Notes: generated from the sequence alone by a model not told the origin. DNA of 41,872 bases from Opitutia bacterium (GCA_009928955.1 SABN01000016.1:1-41872), one strand, 5' to 3'. Positions 9,132 to 19,427 are shown, counted from the stretch's first letter. A program made the numbers and translations.

Positions 9132-10867
9132 CTACCAGCGCGGACGGTCGGCGAGGATCAGCTGTTCGCTGCCGGCGACGAACCGGCCATGGGTCAGCGG
9201 GAAGTTGATGGGCACCTTGCCGACGGCGAACACCTGGTACCAGCTGTATTCCGGCGCCGACGGATCGGACAGGCCGCGGACCCAAGGCTTGTCGCGCGTG
9301 ACCATCGTGAAGTAGGCCAGCGCGATCGGCTGGTGCTTCCCGTCGATCTCGTAGAATCCGTCGATGTTCTTCGGCAGCAGGATCGAGGTCCGGTCCCCGT
9401 ACCAGGCCATCGCCCAAGGCATGTCGGTCACGAGGACCTCGCCGGGCTCCACCACCGACGCGACCGAGGCGATGATGCGGGCGGAATAGGGCGGATAGGG
9501 CAGGCCCGTCCGCGGCGGCAGCACGTTCAACAGCAGCGGCAGGCCGGTCAGGATCATCACGGCCCCCAACGCCACGGCGGCGAAAACGCGCATCTCGAAC
9601 TGCAAGCGGTCGAGCAGCACCAGGAAGAACGCCCATCCATAGGGGATCGCCAGCGGCCAGAAGATCGCCAGCGCGCGCAAGCTCTCCCGGCCGAAGGCCG
9701 ACGCGGACAGGATGAGCACCGCCCCCGCAGGCAGGATGCACCAGCGCAGCGCGCGGCTCGAGGGCCGCACGAACCGGTGGAAGAACATCGCGGAAAACAG
9801 CCCCAGCAGGATGCCGACGCCGCCGAATCCGAAGCCTTCCGCGAAGAACGCGCGCAGATTGGCGATCATCTTGAGCTGCACGTAGTAGAGCGCGGCGCCC
9901 GCATCGGGCATCTCGGGCCGGATGGAGCGCGCCAGCGAATCGCCGGGAAACAGATAGGTGTCCGCCAGCATCTCGTGGAAGACCAGCCCGAGCGGATTCC
10001 CGCTCGCGGCGGCATTGCGCGCCAACCAAGGCGCCACCAGCAGCGCGGCCAGCACGGCATAGAGGCACGCCTTCGCCCACGGGCGGCGCCGGCGGGAAAC
10101 ACCGATGAACAGGAACACCAAGATCCCGATGCAGCCCGCCGCATAGCGGGTCAGGAAGGCGGCCGCCGTCAGCGCCGACGCCAGCACCAGCGGCGCCAGC
10201 CAGCGCCACGCGGGGCCCTGCTCCTGCTGCGGACCGACGCCCGCCGGCAGCTCCACGGCCAGCAGCGCCGCATAGACCGCCGCCAGGCTGAAGAATCCCG
10301 CCAGCGCCAGGTCCGTCCCCAGCAGGCTTTGCCGCCATACGAGATCGCTGATCAGAAACGCGCCGGCGGACAGCGCCCCCACGCGCCGGTCGAACAGCTT
10401 GCGGCCGAGCAACCACACCAGCAGCGAAGACAGCGCGGTGAAAAAGTGGTTCAGGCCCACCGGCACATAGTCCCAGCCATGGACCAGCTCGATGGCCGCC
10501 GCGCCGGACTGCGGAAGCCCGCCCGCCCGGAACGCGCCTGCCAAAACGGCCGGCCAGAGCGGCGGATGCAACAGGTCGGGATGCGCCGGCAGCGCGGCGG
10601 ACCCGTTGGGCGACCGCTCCGCCACGCGCCACATCGAAAGCGGCCGCACGCACTGCGTCGTCAGGCGGCCCTGCACCGCGAAATTCCGCGCCAGCTGGGC
10701 CTCCTCCATCGCCCGCGCGTCCTTGAGGCCTTGGAAGTTCGTGAACGTGTAGAGCGCCGCCATCGCGAACGCGAACAGCGCGAAGAGAACCGCCTGGATG
10801 ACCTTGCGGCCCGTCCCCGCATCCATCTGGTACACCAGATTCTGCATGCTGGATTCGAATTGAAGCG

Positions 10868-10871
<4 letters not shown>
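9132..10871 (-). CDS. polytopic membrane protein, GT39/ArnT-like glycosyltransferase
   Basis: 579 residues from ATG 10871 (GGAGG upstream). About ten hydrophobic helices follow a short cytoplasmic start. The first large loop contains an acidic cluster (LKDARAMEEAQLARN), where PMT/ArnT-type GT-C enzymes have their catalytic Asp/Glu; the order helix, acidic loop, then a hydrophobic core near AAPALL is typical of glycosyltransferase family 39 and related dolichyl-phosphate-mannose transferases. The C-terminal 150 residues form a soluble, probably periplasmic domain. Its ATG overlaps the TGA of the NtrC gene (ATGA), implying translational coupling with the two-component pair. Likely transfers a sugar from a lipid carrier to an envelope acceptor; donor and acceptor are unknown. 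Confidence 0.7.
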
Positions 10872-12252
<1,381 letters not shown>

Positions 12253-12256
<4 letters not shown>

Positions 12257-13443
12257 GGGGCCGCCGCCTCTCCCCCGGCCTGCGCCGGCGGCGCGGACAG
12301 CAACCGGATGCGCTGGTCGTCGCGCCGGAAGTTCAGCTGGATCCGCGTGCCGCCGGGAAGGCTGTCGACCAATACCGTTCCGCCGTGGTCGCGCGCGATG
12401 CGCTGCACGATCATCAGCCCCATGCCATGGCCATTGGCCTTCGTCGTCTGGAACGGCTCGAACAGCGCCCCCATCTGTCCCGGCGGAATCCCCGGGCCCG
12501 TGTCTTGGAACACCGCCCCCACCAGCCGGTCCGCCGCCGCGAAGGATATGCGCAGCACCCCGCCGCCGGCCATCGCCTGGATCGCGTTGCGGATCACGTT
12601 GAAAAACGCCTGCCGCACCTGTCCGCGATCCACCCACGCCGTCGGCAGCCCCTCCGCCGGCTCCACATCCACCACCACCTTGCGGTCGCGGATCTCCGCC
12701 GAAAGCGTCGAAAGCGTCTCCGCCACGATCTCCGGCAAGGCCCACCGCTCGAAATTCGGCAGGCTCGGCCGGATCGCCTTCAGGAATTGCGACAGGATCT
12801 GGTCCAGGCGCGCGATCTCTCCGCGCGCCACGTCCAGCAACTCCTTCAACGGCGCCCGGCGCGCCTCCGGCAGCGCCCGCATCTCCCGGTCCATCAGCTG
12901 CAGATGGATCGTGAGCGAATTGAGCGGGTTGCCGATCTCGTGCGCGACGCCCGCCGCCAACATCAGGATGGCGTTCAGCCGCTCCGACTCGACGAGCTCC
13001 GCCGCATGGTCGCGCTCCTGCGTCACGTCGCGCAAGATCATCACCGCCCCGTGGCGCCCGTCCGATGGATTTTCCAGCGGCGCCAGGTAGATGGCCAGGA
13101 ACCGGTGCTCGGGATAGGAGATTTCGATCTCGCGGCTGGCCATCCGCGCCCATTCCTTCTCGTCCAGGCGCAGCAGGTTCCCCCATTCGATCTCGCGGAT
13201 GTAGCGCTTCATCGGCTGTCCCGTCGCCCCCGCTTCATCCAGCCCCAGCAGATGGCACGCCCCCCGGTTCGCATACACGATGCGCCCCTCCGCGTCCAGC
13301 ACCAGGATGCCTTCCCGCAAGGCGTGGAAAATCGTTTCGAGCAGGCCCCGCTCCGACGCCAACCGCAGGAATTGCGCCTGCACGCTCCCCGGATCGAGCT
13401 TGTCCAGCCGTTCGATCAATTTGTTCCAGAATGCCGATTTCAT
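12253..13443 (-). CDS. cytoplasmic PAS-domain sensor histidine kinase (NtrB/AtoS type)
   Basis: 396 residues from ATG 13443 with AGAAGAG just upstream. No membrane helix, so a cytosolic sensor. Residues 30-145 form a PAS domain (GILVLDAEGRIVYANRGA). HisKA: phosphoacceptor His168 in GVAHEIGNPLNSL. HATPase_c: N box NVIRNAIQAM, G1 box DTGPGIP, G2 box GHGMGL. This is the NtrB-like partner expected for the sigma-54 activator encoded immediately downstream with a 4-bp GTGA overlap. The signal sensed by PAS is unknown; cytosolic location suggests a metabolic or redox cue. Upstream is a 195-bp divergent region with a perfect palindrome at 13548-13565. Confidence 0.92.
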
Positions 13444-13547
13444 CTCTTCTCGCGGTCCGCCGCACCCCGTACTCTCCACGATGCGACCGGCCGCCGCAAA
13501 CAAAAAAAATCTATTCACTTTTCGGCCACTCCCCGCTTGACGCATCG

Positions 13548-13565
13548 CTGTTCTCGTGAGAACAG
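13548..13565. promoter_or_regulatory. perfect 18-bp palindrome, candidate operator
   Basis: CTGTTCTC-GT-GAGAACAG reads the same on both strands. It lies in the divergent region between the histidine kinase and the zinc-finger gene, directly after a TTGACG (13537-13542) that lacks a matching -10 box at 16-18 bp. It therefore overlaps where a polymerase would bind. The half-site resembles SOS or steroid-like boxes, but the spacing does not fit LexA motifs I know. Confidence 0.5.
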
Positions 13566-13638
13566 TTAGTCATGGTACGCGTGGGCTCTGGGCGCCCCGC
13601 CGAGATTTCAGACCCAACACGGAAGAGGAGACGCGGCG

Positions 13639-14106
13639 ATGAACATGGAAGAAGAGGAAATGAGCCACTACGGCGGCTTCGGCAGCGGGTGCGAACTCCA
13701 CGGCGAGGATTTCCTGCGCGAATGCACGATGTGCGGCATCGAGTTCTGCTCCGCCTGCTTCCCCCAGTCCGCCCTCTGCCCCGATTGCGCCGCCCAGACG
13801 GAGATCGACGCGGACGAGGAAGAGGAGCCGACCGAAGAGGAAAAGGAATTGCTCCTGCTCGATGGGTTCAACGACGACGAACCCGCCGAGGAAGAAGCGC
13901 CGCCGCCCCCGCCGGAGAAAGCGGCCGCCCCCCAAGCCAAACCGAAGGCCCAAGGGAAAGCAAAGGGCAAGAAAGCCCCGGCCACGCCCAAGGCAAAAGC
14001 CAGGAAGCCCGCCTCCAAAGCCAAGCCGAAAGCCAAGGCCAAACCAAAAGCCAAGGCCCGGCCGAAAGCCAAGGCCAAGCCCGCGCCCAAAAAGCGCAAG
14101 GCTTGA
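13639..14106 (+). CDS. B-box-like zinc-finger protein with acidic middle and histone-H1-like tail
   Basis: 155 residues; ATG 13639 with GAGGAGA upstream. Residues 15-50 hold regularly spaced Cys/His (C-x-x-H, C-x-x-C, C-x-x-C, C-x-x-C) like a B-box or rubredoxin-type zinc knuckle. Residues 55-90 are acidic (EEEEPTEEEKE). From about 95 to the end the protein is a Lys/Ala/Pro repeat of the KPKAKAK kind, as in eukaryotic H1 and bacterial Hc1/AlgP-type nucleoid proteins. Such tails bind DNA or RNA non-specifically. The stop overlaps a possible TTG start of the miaB homologue and lies 26 bp before the preferred start, so the two may be co-translated. Role unknown; nucleic-acid binding is inferred from charge and repeat. 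Confidence 0.8.
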   Translation: MNMEEEEMSHYGGFGSGCELHGEDFLRECTMCGIEFCSACFPQSALCPDCAAQTEIDADEEEEPTEEEKELLLLDGFNDDEPAEEEAPPPPPEKAAAPQAKPKAQGKAKGKKAPATPKAKARKPASKAKPKAKAKPKAKARPKAKAKPAPKKRKA

Positions 14107-14132
14107 GCGGGCTCCGCCCGGCGGGCGCTTCC

Positions 14133-15458
14133 TTGACCCTTCCCACCTACAATCTCTGGACCATCGGGTGCCAGATGAACGAGGCTGACGCCCTGCGCGC
14201 CGCCGCCACCCTTGAATCCGCCGGCTTCCGCCCCGTCCCGCGCGCCAGCGACGCCGGCCTGCTGCTCCTCGCCACCTGCGTCGTCCGCCAGCAGGCCGAA
14301 GACAAAATCTATTCCCGCCTGACCTACATCGCCGAACTCAAGCGGAAGAATCCCGCCCTCGTCGTCGCCCTCATGGGCTGCCTCGTCGGCAAGAACCCGC
14401 GCGAAATCACCGCCCTCCGCGAGCGATTCCCGTTCGTCGATCTCTTCCTGCCCCCTTCCGATCTCGCCCCGCTGACCGCCTTCCTGCAGGACCGCGGATT
14501 CGCTGCGCCGCCCCCCGCCGCCGGATCCGCCCTTGACGATCTGCCGCCCCCCCCGCTGCCCGATTCCATGACGGGCCGCGCCATCGTCGCGCATCTGCCC
14601 GTCGTGCTCGGCTGCTCCCACGCCTGCACCTACTGCGTCATCCCGTACCGGCGCGGCGGCGAACGCTCCCGCCCCTCCGCCGAAATCCTCGCCGACGCCG
14701 CCGCCCTCGCCGCCCGCGGCGCGCGCGAACTCATCCTCCTGGGCCAGATCGTGGACCGCTACGGCCGCGACCGCCCCGGCGAAATCCATCTGCCCGAACT
14801 CCTCCGCCGCATCGCCCAGACCCCCGGCATCGCCCGCGTCCGCTTCCTCACCAGCCATCCGCGCTGGTTCACCGACGAACTCGTCGCCGCCGTCGCCACC
14901 ACCCCCGGCCTCTGCCCCTACTTCGAGATTCCCGTCCAGGCCGGCTCCGACGCCATCCTCGCCGCGATGCGCCGCGGCTATGCCGTCGCCGAATATGAAG
15001 CCCTCATCGCCAAGGTCCGCGCCGCGATTCCGGATGCCGGCCTCTCCACCGACATCATCGTCGGGTTCCCCGGCGAAACCGACGCGCAATTCGAAGAGAG
15101 CATGGCCCTCATGCGCCGCATCGACCCCGACATGATCCGCATCGCCAAATATTCCCCCCGCCCCCTCACGTATTCCGCGCGCCACCTCCCCGACGACGTC
15201 CCCGAAGCCGACAAAGAACGCCGCCGCGTCGCCATGGAAGCCCAATTGCGCAAAAGGCTGACCGAAAAAAACGCCCCGCTCCTCGGCCAGACCGTCGAGA
15301 TCCTCGTCGAGTCCATCGAGAAGACCGGACGCCGCCACGGTCGCACCCCCGGCTACAAGCCTGTCTTCGTCGACGCCTCCGCCGCCGCGCCTGGCGATCT
15401 CCTCCGCGCCCGCATCGTCTGGGCCGGCCCCTTCAGCCTCATCGCCGAAGCCCGCTGA
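14133..15458 (+). CDS. miaB: MiaB-type tRNA methylthiotransferase (radical SAM)
   Basis: 441 residues if started at TTG 14133; TTG 14103 (overlapping the previous stop as TTGA) would add ten. No ATG fits. N-terminal UPF0004 domain has Cys13 (GCQMN), Cys49 (TCVVRQ) and Cys83 (MGCLVG) for the auxiliary 4Fe-4S cluster. The radical SAM motif is C-x3-C-x2-C at 161/165/168 (GCSHACTYCVIPYRRG). A TRAM-like RNA-binding end follows. GCQMN and the intact SAM core favour MiaB over RimO or MtaB. It adds methylthio to i6A37 of tRNAs reading UNN codons; tRNA-Tyr, -Leu(CAA) and -Ser(GGA) in this window all show A37-A38. Cytoplasmic. Start codon uncertain. Confidence 0.88.
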   Translation: MTLPTYNLWTIGCQMNEADALRAAATLESAGFRPVPRASDAGLLLLATCVVRQQAEDKIYSRLTYIAELKRKNPALVVALMGCLVGKNPREITALRERFPFVDLFLPPSDLAPLTAFLQDRGFAAPPPAAGSALDDLPPPPLPDSMTGRAIVAHLPVVLGCSHACTYCVIPYRRGGERSRPSAEILADAAALAARGARELILLGQIVDRYGRDRPGEIHLPELLRRIAQTPGIARVRFLTSHPRWFTDELVAAVATTPGLCPYFEIPVQAGSDAILAAMRRGYAVAEYEALIAKVRAAIPDAGLSTDIIVGFPGETDAQFEESMALMRRIDPDMIRIAKYSPRPLTYSARHLPDDVPEADKERRRVAMEAQLRKRLTEKNAPLLGQTVEILVESIEKTGRRHGRTPGYKPVFVDASAAAPGDLLRARIVWAGPFSLIAEAR

Positions 15459-15531
15459 CCCCTCGCCCCATGCCGGGAGCCCTCGCTTGGAGTTTTCCAG
15501 CGCGCATAAACTTTCGCTCCCGCCAAGGATC

Positions 15532-16686
15532 CTAGATCGCCCCCTCCAGGATTTCCACCAGCTCGGCGCGGGTCAGCTCGACGGGATTGGCCTTGGTTCC
15601 GGAAGCGACGGCGGCCCTTTCCACGATCACCGGAACATCGCTGTTCGCGACGCCGCAAGCGGCCAGCGACGGCACGCCGAGGGCCGTCGTCAGTTCCCGC
15701 ACCCACGCCACGCCGTCTTCCGCCACGGCATCGGCGTCCCCCGTCAGCAGGCGCGCAACCTCGTCGTAGCGCGCCAAGATCGAACTCCGCGGCTGGCGCC
15801 GCTGCAGCGCCGCGCGGTTCATGGCCATCACGTGCGGCAACAAGGCCGCGCAGACCGCCCCGTGCGGGGCCTTGAACATGCCGCCCACCACGCCGGAAAA
15901 TCCATGCACCGCCCCCAGCCCCGCGTTCGCCAGCGCGAAGCCGCCGAACAGGCTGGCGAGCGCCATGTCTTCGCGCGCCGCCGCGTCGCGGCCATCCGCC
16001 CACGCCCGGCGCAGCGACCGCGCCACGCGCGCGATGCCTGCGCGGCACAGCGCGTCCACCAGCGGATTGGACCGGTTGCAGGTGAACGGCTCGATCAGCT
16101 GCGTCAACGCATCCAGCCCCGTGCTGGCCGTCACGGCCGGCGGCAGATCGAACGTCAGTTCCGGATCTACGAGGGCGAGGCGCGGAACCATCGTCAAGCT
16201 GCGCAGGCTGGCTTTCACCCCGTGCTCCGGCGAGGCCAGCACCGCGTTGCGCGTCACCTCGGAACCGGTGCCGGCGGTCGTGGGGATGGCCAGCAGCGGC
16301 AACGAGGGCTTCAGCAGCGGCTGCCCGCGCCCCACCACTTCCATGTAGTCCAGCGGATCGCCGCCATTGGCCGCCAGCGCCGCGATGGCCTTGGCCGAAT
16401 CAAGCGGACTGCCGCCTCCGAAGCCGACCACCAGCTCGGCTCCGGTTTCCAGCGCCCGCGCCGTCCCGCGCCGCACCATGTCCGTCGTCGGCTCGCCTGG
16501 GATCGGAAACACGACCGCCGAAATCCCGTGCGCCTTCAGCATGTCCAGCAGCGGCGCGGCGCGCGCCGGATCGCGGCCGGTCACGATCAAGGCTCGCCGT
16601 CCCAGTCCGCGCGCCAACGGCCCGGCCTGCTTCAACGTGCCGGGACCGAAAAGAATGCGCTGGGGCGCGGAAAATTCGAAGTTCAT
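15532..16686 (-). CDS. iron-containing (group III) alcohol dehydrogenase
   Basis: 384 residues from ATG 16686. N-terminal nucleotide-binding half with [13 protein letters not shown] (NAD-binding) and [11 protein letters not shown]-terminal helical half with metal site. The family pattern DALTH is DALTQ here (Gln replaces the second His ligand), while later His residues (AVHGFSG and APHGAVC) are present. That Q variant occurs in a recognised subfamily, so activity is not excluded. It would oxidise or reduce an alcohol/aldehyde in the cytoplasm. ATG overlaps the stop of the ABM monooxygenase (ATGA), so the two are co-translated and may act on the same small metabolite. Substrate not predictable. 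Confidence 0.9.
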   Translation of the reverse strand: MNFEFSAPQRILFGPGTLKQAGPLARGLGRRALIVTGRDPARAAPLLDMLKAHGISAVVFPIPGEPTTDMVRRGTARALETGAELVVGFGGGSPLDSAKAIAALAANGGDPLDYMEVVGRGQPLLKPSLPLLAIPTTAGTGSEVTRNAVLASPEHGVKASLRSLTMVPRLALVDPELTFDLPPAVTASTGLDALTQLIEPFTCNRSNPLVDALCRAGIARVARSLRRAWADGRDAAAREDMALASLFGGFALANAGLGAVHGFSGVVGGMFKAPHGAVCAALLPHVMAMNRAALQRRQPRSSILARYDEVARLLTGDADAVAEDGVAWVRELTTALGVPSLAACGVANSDVPVIVERAAVASGTKANPVELTRAELVEILEGAI

Positions 16687-17000
16687 GGCGTTCCGGCCAT
16701 GCCGTCGTCCGGGGGATACACGTTCGCGTACTTCACGGCGGCGCGCGGCTCGGCCATCATCTCCGCGACCGCGTCGCGCCACGCCGCGTAATGGGTGGTC
16801 GCCTTGTGCGCCGCCGGAGCCTCCGCCGTGCGATACGCCTCCACCAGGACGAACCGCGTCGGATCGTCCGCCTGCTGCGCCACATCGAAGCGCGCGACCC
16901 CCGCCTCCCGCACGCTGTTCCGCGCGTTTTCAACCGTGGCGCGGCGGAATGCCTCGACGCATTCCGGCTTCACATGGACATGGACGTGGACGACAAGCAT
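16683..17000 (-). CDS. antibiotic biosynthesis monooxygenase (ABM) domain protein, YgiN/LsrG-like
   Basis: 105 residues from ATG 17000, AGGAGG upstream. The ABM dimeric ferredoxin-like fold is evident: [15 protein letters not shown], then [20 protein letters not shown], and a C-terminal THYAAWRD helix. These small enzymes include quinol monooxygenases and the AI-2-processing LsrG isomerase; residues do not decide which. Strong promoter at 17022-17051 and coupling (ATGA) to the alcohol dehydrogenase make it the first gene of a two-gene operon. Together they could form a quinone/aldehyde detoxification or sugar-derived aldehyde pathway; this is inference from neighbourhood. Confidence 0.85.
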   Translation of the reverse strand: MLVVHVHVHVKPECVEAFRRATVENARNSVREAGVARFDVAQQADDPTRFVLVEAYRTAEAPAAHKATTHYAAWRDAVAEMMAEPRAAVKYANVYPPDDGMAGTP

Positions 17001-17021
17001 GGGCGGCCTCCTGTTGCTCCA

Positions 17022-17051
17022 AGAATAGCGCCCTGCCCCCCGGATCGTCAA
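17022..17051 (-). promoter_or_regulatory. sigma-70-type promoter for the ABM/alcohol dehydrogenase operon
   Basis: Minus strand: TTGACG (17051-17046), 18-bp spacer, TATTCT (17027-17022), 21 bp before the ABM start codon. The same hexamers and spacer occur at 38405-38434. Confidence 0.65.
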
Positions 17052-17081
17052 TGCGCCCCCCCCAACTTCCGCACGTCGCGG

Positions 17082-17110
17082 TTGACCCGATGCCCGCCGC
17101 ATCCTATGAT
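17082..17110 (+). promoter_or_regulatory. near-consensus sigma-70 promoter for the membrane protein/nuclease genes
   Basis: TTGACC (17082-17087), 17-bp spacer, TATGAT (17105-17110). It is divergent from, and 30 bp away from, the promoter at 17022-17051. Confidence 0.7.
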
Positions 17111-17179
17111 CCCAACCGTCTGGAACAAGCGGACGGGCCCGGGCCGCGGGTGCGGCTCGGGATGCGGTTGGCGTAAATC

Positions 17180-17494
17180 ATGAATCCCTATTCGATCCCC
17201 CTGTTTGCCCTGCCCGCGCTGATGGCCATCGCGGCCTCCTTCCTGAAAAACCGATGGGGAAAATGGCTGCTGCTGCTCATGGCCATCGTCGTCTTCTGGG
17301 CCATGCTGCAACCGGCCGTGCACTGGGCGTTCGCCCATCCCTTCAATCCCGCCGACGGCGCCGCCAAGGCCTTCGCCTTGCTGTTCGGCTGGGCCTACGG
17401 GATTGTTGCGGCCATCCTCCCCGCGTATTGGATTTCAAAAGGTTTCCAATGGCTGGCCAGGAAACATCGGCAACGGATGCCGCAACCCGGATGA
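17180..17494 (+). CDS. small integral membrane protein
   Basis: 104 residues from ATG 17180. Hydropathy suggests three membrane helices: about 6-22 (LFALPALMAIAASFL), 28-50 (WLLLLMAIVVFWAML) and 66-88 (FALLFGWAYGIVAAILPAY), with a basic C-terminus (RKHRQR). I do not recognise a family and see no conserved catalytic residues. It is driven by the promoter at 17082 and ends 10 bp before the candidate nuclease gene, so the two are probably co-transcribed. Start: the ribosome site is weak (GCGTAAATC), but a start further upstream would run into the promoter. Confidence 0.7.
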   Translation: MNPYSIPLFALPALMAIAASFLKNRWGKWLLLLMAIVVFWAMLQPAVHWAFAHPFNPADGAAKAFALLFGWAYGIVAAILPAYWISKGFQWLARKHRQRMPQPG

Positions 17495-17504
17495 GAACCT
17501 CCGC

Positions 17505-18167
17505 ATGATCTGTCCGAAATGCGGCGAAGTCGATCCGGCGCGGCCGGTTCCCGAAGCGACCCGGCGGGGCGCCGTCTTGCGCCTGGGGACCTGCGCGAAA
17601 TGCCGCACCGCCGTCTATGCCGTGCCGACGCGGCGCGAGGGGGAGGCCTGCCAAGCCGCGACGGTCGACGAGGGCGAAGCCCGGGAACAAATTCTGGCGG
17701 ACCTCTATGTGCGCCATCTGGGGCCGGGCTTCACGCACCAAAGCCGGCCCGCCGCCTCCGACATCGACCGGACCATCCGCGGGCCGGATGGCCGCCTCCA
17801 CCACTATCTGGAAATCAAGGAGCGCTCCTGCTCGCTAAACGCCTATCGCCAGACGAAATTCCCGTTCGCGAAAATCGTGGCGGCCCGGCGGCTCAATCGC
17901 CGGAGATGGTGGCGATGGGGCAAAAGAATCCCCGTCCGCTTCCTGCTGAAGTTCATCGACTGCTGGGCCTATTTCGACTTCGACCCCAAGGAGGAATACG
18001 TCCGCGGCCAGGAAGCGTTCGCGCCCCGCTACCGGACCGGACAAAAAAACCGCAGCCGGCAGGTGCCGGTCGTCATGCCGGTCGAGACCCTCCACGTGCT
18101 GCCGATCGACGCGGAGTGCGACCGGACGGCTTCTTCTCGATCCGGGCCAGCATCTTTCTCAGACTGA
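17505..18167 (+). CDS. zinc-ribbon protein with PD-(D/E)XK nuclease-like core
   Basis: 220 residues from ATG 17505. N-terminal zinc ribbon: CPKC at 3-6 and CAKC at 30-33. The middle matches a PD-(D/E)XK fold: helix AREQILADLYVRH (59-71), acidic residues Asp86/Asp88 (SDIDRTI), Glu103-x-Lys105 (YLEIKER), a helix with conserved basic residues (FAKIVAARRL), then core strand FLLKFIDCWAYFDF. Glu/Lys and Asp are the expected metal and catalytic residues. I do not recognise a named family. The 3' end overlaps the DNA methyltransferase gene antisense by 95 bp. A cognate restriction or mismatch-repair (Vsr-like) role is inferred from fold and neighbour; a tRNA- or RNA-acting enzyme is the main alternative. 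Confidence 0.7.
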   Translation: MICPKCGEVDPARPVPEATRRGAVLRLGTCAKCRTAVYAVPTRREGEACQAATVDEGEAREQILADLYVRHLGPGFTHQSRPAASDIDRTIRGPDGRLHHYLEIKERSCSLNAYRQTKFPFAKIVAARRLNRRRWWRWGKRIPVRFLLKFIDCWAYFDFDPKEEYVRGQEAFAPRYRTGQKNRSRQVPVVMPVETLHVLPIDAECDRTASSRSGPASFSD

Positions 18168-19314
18168 GCCCGATGGCCTTCCCCAGGAGGGGCGGCACCG
18201 CGTTCCCGATCTGCTTGAGAACCATGCTCTTGCTGTCCTCGAAGCGGAAATCGTCGGGAAACGATTGCAGGCGCGCCAGTTCGCGGGGGGTCATGACCCG
18301 GTCCTGCGCGTAGTGCACGAGAACCCCGCCGTGGTTCTCCTTGACCGTGCGCGCCGGCTCGTCCGGAGGATTCCGGTACCATGCATCGGAATATCCGCCA
18401 AACACGCCGGCGCCCACCGGCGTCCGGTGGAGACGCCGCACGAAATCCTTCCGGTGGCGCGCGAAGACGTGCGACCAAGCCGGATCCTCCGGAACATGCT
18501 TCAAGTCGTCGATCGCTTGCCGGACGGTGATCCATGGAGCGGTCCCGTCCCCTCTGGGCCCATGCGTCGGTGCCGGAAATTCGATGGCGCCCCCATGGCG
18601 CGTCCCGATGAAAACGACCCGTTCCCTTTTCTGCGGGACCCCGTGGTCCGCCGCATTGAGCGTCCGGAACTCCACCCGGTAGCCGATCTCCTGGAAGCTC
18701 CGGACGATCTTGTCGGTGACCTTCTCCCGCAACCGGACCCGCGCCGGAGCCCCGCGCGCCAAGGCCTCCTTCACGGCCGCGAGCCGCTGGGCGTCCGCTT
18801 CCGCGAACGGGATCTTGTCCGTGTTCTTGGACTGCTTCCGCCGGAGCAACAGCGCCGCGCGCTCCCGCTCGAGATCCTTGAGCCGCGCCATCTCCCGCCG
18901 CTCCGCCGGGGCGAGACCCGGCCGGTCATGCTCCATCGTCAGGATCCCCTTCACGTTTTCCATGGCGAACACATGGGGCCGGAGCCTCCGCACGAGCTCC
19001 ACGTAGTCCTCGAACAAGTGCCCGCGCCGGTCGTCGACGTTGCGCGCGCCGGACATGCTGTAGGCTTGGCAGGGGGGCCCCCCCGTGATGACGTCGCACG
19101 GCTGGCCGTCGAACGCGCGCGCGATCTGCTCCCGGACGCCCTCGCTGGCGATGTCGCCCAAAATGAAGCGGGTGTCCGGATGGTTTCGCCGAAAAGTCTG
19201 GGCGGCCGGCTCCCAGATGTCGTTCGCGGCGACCACCCGGAATCCCGCCATTTCGAGGCCCGAACTCAGGCCGCCGCATCCCGCGAACAAATCCAATGCG
19301 TTGTGTTTCTTCAT
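18073..19314 (-). CDS. DNA (cytosine-5-)-methyltransferase
   Basis: 413 residues from ATG 19314. Motif I FAGCGGLSSG (10-19), motif IV GGPPCQAYS with catalytic Cys82, motif VI ENV (119-121), motif VIII QKRERVVFIG, motif IX RELARLQSFPD and motif X QIGNAVPPLLG all intact, so it should be active. A long charged insert between VI and VIII (about residues 130-215) is unusual but seen in some family members. Recognition sequence cannot be read from sequence. The last 30 residues are basic and fall in the antisense overlap with the nuclease-like gene. It lies 29 bp after tRNA-Tyr on the same strand, so may be expressed by read-through from the tRNA promoter. Confidence 0.93.
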   Translation of the reverse strand: MKKHNALDLFAGCGGLSSGLEMAGFRVVAANDIWEPAAQTFRRNHPDTRFILGDIASEGVREQIARAFDGQPCDVITGGPPCQAYSMSGARNVDDRRGHLFEDYVELVRRLRPHVFAMENVKGILTMEHDRPGLAPAERREMARLKDLERERAALLLRRKQSKNTDKIPFAEADAQRLAAVKEALARGAPARVRLREKVTDKIVRSFQEIGYRVEFRTLNAADHGVPQKRERVVFIGTRHGGAIEFPAPTHGPRGDGTAPWITVRQAIDDLKHVPEDPAWSHVFARHRKDFVRRLHRTPVGAGVFGGYSDAWYRNPPDEPARTVKENHGGVLVHYAQDRVMTPRELARLQSFPDDFRFEDSKSMVLKQIGNAVPPLLGKAIGLSLRKMLARIEKKPSGRTPRRSAARGGSRPA

Positions 19315-19342
19315 AGGACGAAGGACCGCCCGGACGACAAGA

Positions 19343-19427
19343 TGGTGGTGGGGGATGGATTCGAACCATCGAACTCATAGAGGGCAGATTTACAGTCTGC
19401 TGCGGTTGGCCACTTCGCTACCCCACC
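19343..19427 (-). tRNA. tRNA-Tyr (anticodon GTA), CCA encoded
   Basis: Acceptor GGTGGGG pairs with CCCCACC, discriminator A, encoded CCA. Anticodon loop CTGTAAA gives GTA; long variable arm as expected for Tyr; T loop TTCGAAT. A37-A38 fit MiaA/MiaB modification. Second in a tRNA-Ala/tRNA-Tyr transcript. Confidence 0.95.

Noticed and set aside
13548-13565. LexA/SOS box
   Set aside because: The half-sites resemble known motifs, but the spacing (18-bp palindrome, N6 between TGTTC and GAACA) does not match the E. coli, Gram-positive or Verrucomicrobia types I know.
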